Assembly: GCA_002423265.1 (NCBI GenBank)
Contig: DIVE01000119.1
Location: 2,501 to 9,746, forward strand
From: Methylophilaceae bacterium UBA6140
Lineage (GTDB): Bacteria > Pseudomonadota > Gammaproteobacteria > Burkholderiales > Methylophilaceae
DNA: 7,246 bases
Reading direction: 5' to 3'
The notes beneath the pieces are model-generated. The model searched no databases and had not been told where the DNA came from. It saw only the letters and a program-made list of their open reading frames with translations. Shown piece after piece: positions 1 through 3,895 of this stretch. The first letter of the stretch is position 1. Each line of letters opens with the position of its first letter. The translations under genes were made by a program, and so were the position numbers.

Positions 1-29
1 TGAAGCGCTTCGCCCGGATGTGTGAAGAC

Positions 30-56
30 AAAAAAATGGGTGCGGCTAGCGCACCC
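30..56 (-). terminator. intrinsic terminator of the candidate small RNA
   Basis: On the minus strand GGGTGCG (56-50), loop CTAGC (49-45) and CGCACCC (44-38) form a perfect 7-bp GC-rich stem. One A and then seven T residues (36-30) follow. This is a canonical rho-independent terminator for leftward transcription. The plus-strand reading lacks a T-tract, so it is one-directional. glgA has its own terminator 100 bp earlier, so this one most plausibly serves a separate short transcript. Confidence 0.7.
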
Positions 57-93
57 CCAGGGAGGAGAAGTAAAGCTTTGGAGAAAGCTCGCT
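30..93 (-). ncRNA. candidate sigma-54-dependent small RNA with anti-Shine-Dalgarno stretch
   Basis: Read on the minus strand, a start about 12 nt after the -12 GC of the upstream promoter falls near 91-93, and a terminator ends at 30, giving a transcript of about 62 nt. Its 5' part folds into a perfect 6-bp hairpin: AGCUUU (89-84) pairs with AAAGCU (79-74), leaving a CUCC tetraloop (83-80). A pyrimidine-rich, apparently single-stranded stretch, CUUCUCCUCCCU (70-59), follows, and then the terminator hairpin. The stretch contains CCUCC, the same core as the 16S rRNA anti-SD, so it could pair with strong ribosome binding sites. No start codon in reach suggests a peptide. The plus strand shows the complementary GGGAGGAGAAG, but no usable start codon follows it, only a five-codon TTG frame. 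Hairpin plus CU-rich linker plus terminator is the usual build of a trans-acting sRNA. The regulatory role is inferred and I cannot assign a named RNA family. Confidence 0.55.
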
Positions 94-100
94 GATACAT

Positions 101-120
101 AAGCATTAAGCGTGCCAAAA
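101..120 (-). promoter_or_regulatory. sigma-54 (RpoN) type promoter
   Basis: The minus strand reads TTGGCACGCTTAATGCTT. The -24 element TGGCACG matches the RpoN consensus exactly. GG (116-115) is separated by exactly 10 bases from the GC of the -12 element (104-103), which reads ATGCT against the consensus TTGCW. Predicted transcription starts near 91-93. RpoN promoters need a bacterial enhancer-binding protein such as NtrC. No clear NtrC site was identified, though a palindrome lies at 142-154. No good sigma-70 promoter is apparent in the same place. Confidence 0.6.
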
Positions 121-141
121 CTTTATTCGTGCGCCAATTTA

Positions 142-154
142 CACAAGCCTTGTG
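142..154. promoter_or_regulatory. 13-bp palindrome upstream of the sigma-54 promoter
   Basis: CACAAG-C-CTTGTG is a perfect inverted repeat with one central base. Its centre (148) lies about 57 bp upstream of the predicted small-RNA start and between that promoter and the glgA terminator. It has no T-tract on either side, so it is not a terminator. A protein-binding site, for example for the activator of the RpoN promoter, is possible. The position is closer than typical enhancer sites, and the binding protein is unknown. Confidence 0.3.
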
Positions 155-160
155 ACAGAA

Positions 161-200
161 AAAAGAAAAAGCCTGAAGAAAACTTCAGGCTTTTTCTTTT
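161..200. terminator. bidirectional intrinsic terminator downstream of glgA
   Basis: An 18-base arm (161-178) pairs perfectly with 183-200 across the loop AAAA (179-182). The GC core is GCCTGAAG/CTTCAGGC. The outer part of each arm is an A-run on the left and a T-run on the right, so a U-tract follows the hairpin in both directions. It lies 39 bp beyond the glgA stop codon and would end glgA transcription leftwards. It would also block any rightward transcript from running antisense into glgA, and it insulates the small-RNA unit at 30-120 from glgA read-through. Confidence 0.85.
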
Positions 201-238
201 GTGCACGGCGCGAAGCCGGTCAGGTTGCCGAATTCATG

Positions 239-1702
239 TCAGCGGTGAGGCCGGTTGAGCAGTGATTCGTATAGCTGGACGTAGGCCTGTGCGCTGTGGC
301 TCCAGCCCAGGTCCTGCCGCATGCCATTGCGTTGAATTTGCGCCCACAATTCCGCGTTCCGGTAATAGCCGATGGCGCGTTCGATGCTGAGCAGCAGCTG
401 AACTGCATCGGCATAAGGCATGACGAAGCCGGTGGCTTCATGGTTTTTAAGATTTTCTTCATTGCTATCCCGAACTGAGTCCGCCAGGCCGCCGGTATGC
501 GTGACGATGGGCGGTGTGCCATAGCGCAGGCCATACATCTGGTTCAGGCCGCAAGGCTCAAAGCGGGAGGGCATGATGAAAATGTCTGCGCCCGCCATGA
601 TCTGATGCGAAAGCGGTTCGTTGTAGCCGATCGTCACACTGACCTGTTGCGGGTAGCGCTGCGCCAGACTCTGGAATCCGTGTTCAAGCTGAGCTTCGCC
701 ACCGCCCAACAGGGCGATCTGGCAGCCATCCTTGAGCACACTCTCGGCAACCGAGAGAAACATGTCCAGACCCTTCTGATGCGTCAGGCGACTGACCACG
801 CCCAGCAAGGGTGTGTGCTCATCTTCCGCAAGCCCGAGCTGACGTTGCAGGGCTGATTTTACGTGCTTCTTGCCGGAGAGGTCGTTGGTGTCGTAGTTTT
901 CGGTCAGATAAGGGTCGGTGGCCGGGTTCCATTCATTGGTTTCAATGCCGTTCAGGATGCCCTGAATTTCATGACCGCGAGCCGCCAGCAGGCCTTCCAT
1001 GCCGAAGCCGAATTCGCTGGTCTGTATTTCTCTGGCGTAAGTCGGGCTGACGGTAGTGATCGCATCGGAATAATAGATGGCCGCTTTCAGGAATGAGAGC
1101 TGATGGTGATATTCAACGCCATGCATCTGATAGCTTTCGGCCGGAAGCCACAGACGCTCGACCCAGCCGGCCGGAAAGCAGCCCTGAAAGGCAAGGTTGT
1201 GCAGGCTGATGACTGACCTCGCATGGCTCTCCGGCATGTAATGCATGTAGGCCGGTGCCAACCCGCTTTGCCAGTCGTTGCAATGCACGATGTCGGGGCG
1301 CCAGTCACCGGCCGGGCTGTCGTTGCGGCTTAATAGGGCGGCGACGCGGGAGAGTATGCCGAATCTCAGCGCGTTGTCCTCCCACTCGCGGCCGCTGGCG
1401 TCGGCATAGGGGCCGCCGGCGCGCTGATAAAGGCTCGGGCAGTCGATGACAATTACCGGTACGTGCGTATCGGGCATGGTGCCAATCAGCAGATTGACCG
1501 AACCAATCAGCGGCAGATGCTGAATGCGGGCAAGGTGTTCAATGTTTTTCAGCTTTTCCAGCACGGCCGCATAGCCCGGGATCAGAATGCGGATATCTGC
1601 CCCCAGCCCCTTTAGAGCCGCAGGAAGCGAGCCGCTGACATCTGCGAGACCGCCGGTTTTGATGAGTGGATAAGCTTCGGAAGTTACGAATAGGATGCGC
1701 AC
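239..1702 (-). CDS. glgA: glycogen synthase (ADP-glucose:alpha-1,4-glucan glucosyltransferase)
   Basis: Transfers glucose from ADP-glucose to the non-reducing end of a growing alpha-1,4-glucan, the elongation step of bacterial glycogen synthesis in the cytoplasm. The 487 residues are full length for the GT5 family. The N-terminal Rossmann domain opens with MRILFVTSEAYPLIKTGGLADV, containing the KTGGL nucleotide-sugar motif (K15). HCNDWQ (140-145) and SLHNLAFQG (166-174) follow. The C-terminal domain carries VSRLTHQKGLD (R305, K310), SRFEPCGLNQ (E382, the expected catalytic glutamate) and TGGLADSV (403-410). The start is GTG, preceded by CAGGTA 8 bases upstream; no better start exists, and homologues begin with MRILFVxSE or MKILFVxSE. 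No glgB, glgC or glgP lies in the window, so glgA is either alone or the rest of the pathway is elsewhere. It is transcribed divergently from crcB and ends 39 bp before a strong terminator. Confidence 0.97.
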   Translation of the reverse strand: MRILFVTSEAYPLIKTGGLADVSGSLPAALKGLGADIRILIPGYAAVLEKLKNIEHLARIQHLPLIGSVNLLIGTMPDTHVPVIVIDCPSLYQRAGGPYADASGREWEDNALRFGILSRVAALLSRNDSPAGDWRPDIVHCNDWQSGLAPAYMHYMPESHARSVISLHNLAFQGCFPAGWVERLWLPAESYQMHGVEYHHQLSFLKAAIYYSDAITTVSPTYAREIQTSEFGFGMEGLLAARGHEIQGILNGIETNEWNPATDPYLTENYDTNDLSGKKHVKSALQRQLGLAEDEHTPLLGVVSRLTHQKGLDMFLSVAESVLKDGCQIALLGGGEAQLEHGFQSLAQRYPQQVSVTIGYNEPLSHQIMAGADIFIMPSRFEPCGLNQMYGLRYGTPPIVTHTGGLADSVRDSNEENLKNHEATGFVMPYADAVQLLLSIERAIGYYRNAELWAQIQRNGMRQDLGWSHSAQAYVQLYESLLNRPHR

Positions 1703-1720
1703 TGATAAAATACCTGGGTT

Positions 1721-1733
1721 AAGAATTATTCTT
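1721..1733. repeat. 13-bp palindrome in the glgA leader
   Basis: AAGAAT-T-ATTCTT is a perfect AT-rich inverted repeat with one central base. It lies 19-31 bp upstream of the glgA GTG, inside the predicted 5' untranslated region. It could be a weak hairpin or an operator. The arms are short and AT-rich, so chance is a fair alternative. Confidence 0.25.
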
Positions 1734-1740
1734 GTTCTGT

Positions 1741-1768
1741 TTGAATGTTAGGCTAAGGGTTGAATGTT
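1741..1768. repeat. 9-bp direct repeat in the glgA leader region
   Basis: TTGAATGTT occurs at 1741-1749 and again at 1760-1768, so the copies start 19 bp apart (about two helix turns). Both copies lie between the predicted glgA promoter and its start codon. Spacing of this type fits tandem binding of a regulator on one face of the DNA, but no known regulator was matched. Confidence 0.3.
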
Positions 1769-1812
1769 CGGGCGGGGCGAACTGTAAGCTTTGCCTGTTG
1801 ATATTGCACTTC

Positions 1813-1841
1813 ATCATACTGAGGTGTTATCGGTGAATCAA
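1813..1841 (-). promoter_or_regulatory. sigma-70 type promoter for glgA
   Basis: On the minus strand, TTGATT (1841-1836) and TATGAT (1818-1813) are separated by exactly 17 bp. Each matches the consensus hexamer at four or five of six positions. Transcription would start near 1806 and leave a leader of about 100 nt before the glgA GTG. The promoter lies just upstream of crcB, so crcB control elements would have to overlap it. Confidence 0.5.
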
Positions 1842-1870
1842 GCAAGGCGCGTCAATTCAGGGGAGGTGGT

Positions 1871-2254
1871 ATGGGGGTCGGAAGTTTTGTCGCTATAGGC
1901 GTTGGTGCCGCCCTCGGGGCTTGGTCGAGATGGGGGCTGGGGCTGCTGTTGAATTCGCTTCACCCGGCCATGCCTCTGGGAACGCTGGCAGTCAACCTGA
2001 TCGGCGGTTATCTGATCGGCATCGTCATGGCCGTGCTTTCGGGAGAACACAGTATTTCACCGGAAATGCGTTTGCTGATCACTACCGGCTTTTTGGGGGG
2101 GCTCACCACCTTTTCGACCTTTTCTGCCGAATCGGTCGATTTGCTGACGCGTGCCCAGTATGGCTGGGCCTCGGTGCATATCATGAGTCATCTGTTCGGT
2201 TCGCTTCTGATGACGGCGCTGGGGTTTCTCAGCATACAACTGTTGCGTCAATAG
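1871..2254 (+). CDS. crcB: Fluc/CrcB fluoride ion channel
   Basis: Exports fluoride passively across the inner membrane as a dual-topology dimer, preventing F- accumulation in acidic conditions. The 127 residues match the family size and form four hydrophobic helices at about 4-28, 36-57, 67-92 and 100-124. Family signatures are present: GAALGAWSR (12-20), GTLAVNLIGG (37-46, with the conserved pore Asn at 42) and GFLGGLTTFSTFS (73-85), which holds the phenylalanines (F81, F84) of the fluoride path and the region of the central Na+ site. The ATG is preceded by GGGAGGT ending 3 bases away, a strong but close ribosome binding site. It lies between divergent glgA and the rpsF operon promoter. No fluoride riboswitch is evident upstream. 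No clear hairpin terminator follows it, so some read-through into rpsF is possible. Confidence 0.95.
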   Translation: MGVGSFVAIGVGAALGAWSRWGLGLLLNSLHPAMPLGTLAVNLIGGYLIGIVMAVLSGEHSISPEMRLLITTGFLGGLTTFSTFSAESVDLLTRAQYGWASVHIMSHLFGSLLMTALGFLSIQLLRQ

Positions 2255-2303
2255 CTGCGATTTTTGATCTTGCCGGAGCGCAATTCAAAAGTATTGATTT
2301 GAC

Positions 2304-2332
2304 TAGCCTTTCCGGGTGGAATCGCTTATAAT
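2304..2332 (+). promoter_or_regulatory. promoter of the rpsF-priB-rpsR-rplI operon
   Basis: A perfect -10 box TATAAT (2327-2332) lies 68 bp upstream of the rpsF ATG. With a 17-bp spacer the -35 position is TAGCCT (2304-2309), a poor match. A good TTGACT (2299-2304) is 22 bp away, too far for standard sigma-70 geometry. Transcription would start near 2339, giving a leader of about 60 nt. Confidence 0.6.
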
Positions 2333-2348
2333 CGCGGACTTTTCAACC

Positions 2349-2384
2349 TTGGCTCATCATTACGCATAAATGAGAGCCTGCCAA
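2349..2384 (+). promoter_or_regulatory. structured leader of rpsF, possible S6:S18 autoregulatory site
   Basis: TTGGC (2349-2353) pairs with GCCAA (2380-2384), and TCAT (2354-2357) pairs with ATGA (2370-2373) around a 12-nt loop. This leaves GAGCCT (2374-2379) bulged on the 3' side. A competing pairing joins GGCTC (2351-2355) to GAGCC (2374-2378). The fold ends 6 bases before the AGGAG ribosome binding site (2391-2395). In many bacteria the S6:S18 complex represses its own operon through an rpsF leader stem with a bulged CCG. The bulge here contains CC but not CCG, so assignment to that motif is only tentative. Confidence 0.3.
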
Positions 2385-2400
2385 TCCAAAAGGAGAATCT

Positions 2401-2787
2401 ATGCGACATTATGAAGTGGTCTTTATCGTCCACCCGGACCAGAGTGAACAAGTGCCTGCGATGATCGAGCGTTATCGCACACTGGTCACATCCAACGGCG
2501 GTACCATGCACCGTCTGGAAGACTGGGGCCGCCGCCAACTCGCTTACCCGATCCAGAAAATTCACAAGGCACATTACGTGCTGATGAACATCGAATGTAA
2601 TCAGGCTGTGCTGGATGAGCTTGAGCTGGCATTCAAATTCAACGATGCCGTGCTTCGCCACCTGACCATTGCGACCAAGGCTGCAGTGATCGAGCCTTCT
2701 CCGATGATGAAGGAAGAGAAATCGAAGTCGGTACTGAGCAAGGATGCAGCGAAAGAAGCTGCGCCGGCAGAGGAAGCTTCAGCTTAA
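2401..2787 (+). CDS. rpsF: 30S ribosomal protein S6
   Basis: Small-subunit protein that binds the central domain of 16S rRNA as a heterodimer with S18, which is encoded two genes downstream. The 128 residues begin with the family-typical [18 protein letters not shown] and carry the S6 core signature [13 protein letters not shown] (41-53), followed by HYVLMNIEC (58-66). The globular core ends near residue 97. The remaining 30 residues are a low-complexity Lys/Glu/Ala tail ending in EEASA, expected to be disordered. The tail does not end in glutamate, unlike the RimK-modified E. coli protein (from memory). AGGAG (2391-2395) sits 5 bases before the ATG. First gene of the operon; its TAA abuts the priB start codon directly. 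Confidence 0.97.
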   Translation: MRHYEVVFIVHPDQSEQVPAMIERYRTLVTSNGGTMHRLEDWGRRQLAYPIQKIHKAHYVLMNIECNQAVLDELELAFKFNDAVLRHLTIATKAAVIEPSPMMKEEKSKSVLSKDAAKEAAPAEEASA

Positions 2788-3078
2788 TTGAACAGGCTGG
2801 TTTTGAGTGGTGAAGTCGTTCAGGTTGAACCGCTTCGCTTCACGCCAGCAGGATTGCCGTTGTTGAGTTTTGTAGTGCGCCATGTTTCAGAGCAGATGGA
2901 AGCCGAAATAAGGCGCCAGGTTGAATGTGAGATGACTGTGGTTGCGATTGGCGACATCGCCAATAAAGCCAAAGCCGTTCAGGCCGGGAGTCAGATCAAG
3001 CTGGCCGGGTTCATCGCAAAACGAAGCCTTAAAAGCGCACAACTGGTATTACATTTAAATGCATTAGAGATTATTTGA
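2788..3078 (+). CDS. priB: primosomal replication protein N (PriB)
   Basis: Small OB-fold single-stranded DNA-binding protein. It stabilises PriA on stalled forks and helps reload the replicative helicase DnaB, which is encoded three genes downstream. The 96 residues start NRLVLSGEVV, matching the start of E. coli PriB (NRLVLSG), and continue with RFTPAGLPLLSFVVRH (17-32), the usual strand and turn of the SSB-like fold, and GSQIKLAGFIAKRS (67-80). The start codon is TTG, placed immediately after the rpsF TAA. AGAGGAAG (2769-2776) lies 11 bases upstream, so translation is probably coupled to rpsF and modest. A TTG five codons later is also in frame, but starting there would remove the conserved NRLV. 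The stop codon overlaps the rpsR ribosome binding site. Confidence 0.93.
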   Translation: MNRLVLSGEVVQVEPLRFTPAGLPLLSFVVRHVSEQMEAEIRRQVECEMTVVAIGDIANKAKAVQAGSQIKLAGFIAKRSLKSAQLVLHLNALEII

Positions 3079-3090
3079 AGGATTACTAAC

Positions 3091-3318
3091 ATGGCACGTG
3101 ATATGTTCAAACGCCGCCGCTACTGCCGTTTCTCGGCAGAGGGCATCAAGGAAGTCGATTACAAGGATGTGGATCTGTTGAAGGATTTCATCACTGAAAA
3201 CGGCAAGATTATCCCGGCACGCATTACCGGCACCAAGGCACGCTACCAGCGTCAGCTGACCACCGCGGTCAAGCGCGCACGCTTCCTCGCCTTGCTTCCA
3301 TACACCGACAAACACTAA
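3091..3318 (+). CDS. rpsR: 30S ribosomal protein S18
   Basis: Small-subunit protein that forms a heterodimer with S6 on 16S rRNA in the platform region. The 75 residues show the family hallmark [11 protein letters not shown] (8-18) and the conserved C-terminal half [19 protein letters not shown] followed by [19 protein letters not shown]. The single cysteine (C12) indicates the form without a zinc-binding cysteine set. AAGGA (3078-3082), which overlaps the last base of the priB stop, lies 8 bases before the ATG. The next gene, rplI, begins 12 bases after the TAA. Length and sequence are entirely ordinary for the family. Confidence 0.97.
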   Translation: MARDMFKRRRYCRFSAEGIKEVDYKDVDLLKDFITENGKIIPARITGTKARYQRQLTTAVKRARFLALLPYTDKH

Positions 3319-3330
3319 GAGGAGACGATA

Positions 3331-3783
3331 ATGCAAGTTATTTTATTGGAAAAAGTCGTCAACCTCGGCAACCTGGGCGACGTCGTTAGAGTCAAGGATG
3401 GCTACGGCCGCAACTTCCTGATTCCGCAAGGCAAGGCCAAGCGCGCGACCGAAGCCAACAAGGCTGAGTTCGAAGCACGCCGTGTCGAGATCGAGAAACA
3501 ACAAAGCGCCTTGCTCGATGCCGCAAAATCCCGTGGCGAAAAGCTGGCCGGTTACATGTTGCAGGTTTCGCAAAAAGCCGGCGTTGATGGCCGTCTGTTC
3601 GGTTCCGTCACCAACAGCGATATCGCCGAAGCGCTGACCGCACAGGGTTTTGAAGTTGCGAAGTCCGAAGTGCGTATGCCTGAAGGCCCGCTCAAGGTGA
3701 TCGGTGATCATACCGTCAGCATCGCTCTGCATCATGATATTGTGGTTGAAATCACTGTTTCGGTTCTGGGCGAGACTGCCTGA
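3331..3783 (+). CDS. rplI: 50S ribosomal protein L9
   Basis: Large-subunit protein that binds 23S rRNA near the base of the L1 stalk and reaches toward the neighbouring ribosome, helping frame maintenance. The 150 residues are standard length. The N-domain carries the L9 signature [24 protein letters not shown] (segment 13-36). A charged helix at about 38-75 ([18 protein letters not shown]) forms the family's long connecting helix. The C-domain includes [16 protein letters not shown] (87-102). AAGAGGAG (3317-3324), beginning inside the rpsR stop, is 6 bases before the ATG. It is the last gene of the operon; a strong terminator begins about 36 bp after the TGA. Confidence 0.97.
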   Translation: MQVILLEKVVNLGNLGDVVRVKDGYGRNFLIPQGKAKRATEANKAEFEARRVEIEKQQSALLDAAKSRGEKLAGYMLQVSQKAGVDGRLFGSVTNSDIAEALTAQGFEVAKSEVRMPEGPLKVIGDHTVSIALHHDIVVEITVSVLGETA

Positions 3784-3813
3784 GTCGAAGCAAAGTCGCT
3801 GAAATAGCGACTC
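3782..3813 (+). repeat. competing hairpins between rplI and its terminator
   Basis: AGTCGCT (3794-3800) and AGCGACT (3806-3812) form a 7-bp stem with loop GAAAT. GAGTCG (3782-3787), which begins in the rplI stop codon, can instead pair with CGACTC (3808-3813). The two pairings exclude each other. They lie immediately before the terminator and may act as a 3'-end stabilising or processing structure. No T-tract follows, so this is not itself a terminator. Confidence 0.4.
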
Positions 3814-3819
3814 GGTAAT

Positions 3820-3846
3820 AAAAGGCTGCCTCAGGCAGCCTTTTTT
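3820..3846 (+). terminator. intrinsic terminator of the ribosomal operon
   Basis: AAAAGGCTGCC (3820-3830) pairs over 11 bp with GGCAGCCTTTT (3834-3844) across a TCA loop, with six T residues at 3841-3846. The AT-rich base gives a partial A-run for the opposite strand, but the rightward direction is clearly the stronger. It isolates rpsF-priB-rpsR-rplI from the dnaB transcript. Confidence 0.9.
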
Positions 3847-3860
3847 ATTTTCTGCAATCG

Positions 3861-3887
3861 TTGCACATTTGTCAGGTGCTATATAAT
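3861..3887 (+). promoter_or_regulatory. dnaB promoter, start-codon-proximal
   Basis: A perfect TATAAT (3882-3887) lies only 8 bp before the dnaB ATG. TTGCAC (3861-3866) is a good -35 element but the spacer is 15 bp, shorter than usual. An extended TGC precedes the overlapping TATATA (3877-3885). With normal geometry transcription would start at about 3892-3896, at or within a few bases of the AUG. TGCAA-TCG-TTGCA (3853-3865), a perfect palindrome, overlaps the -35 box. Confidence 0.55.
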
Positions 3888-3895
3888 TCGTCGTT

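Noticed and set aside
2..11. GAAGCGCTTC palindrome at the left edge
   Set aside because: It is a 10-bp dyad without context at the window boundary. Nothing further supports a function.
61..97. Plus-strand GGAGGAG as a ribosome binding site for a small gene
   Set aside because: No ATG or GTG follows at a usable distance, and the nearest TTG frame ends after five codons. The motif is better explained as the complement of the minus-strand CU stretch.
220..1449. Several plus- and minus-strand open frames overlapping glgA
   Set aside because: glgA is full length with intact motifs. The others are out-of-frame translations with biased composition.
1791..1830. Possible plus-strand promoter for crcB (TTGCCT-18-CATACT, or TTGCAC-15-TGTTAT)
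   Set aside because: Both pairs have poor matches or off spacing, and they overlap the better minus-strand glgA promoter. crcB must have a promoter, but I cannot place it.
1921..2331. 136-codon plus-strand frame overlapping crcB
   Set aside because: It is crcB read in another frame. The crcB frame has four membrane helices and family motifs, and this one does not.
2299..2332. TTGACT as -35 partner of the rpsF TATAAT box
   Set aside because: The spacer is 22 bp, well outside the usual 16-18 bp. The match is probably coincidental.
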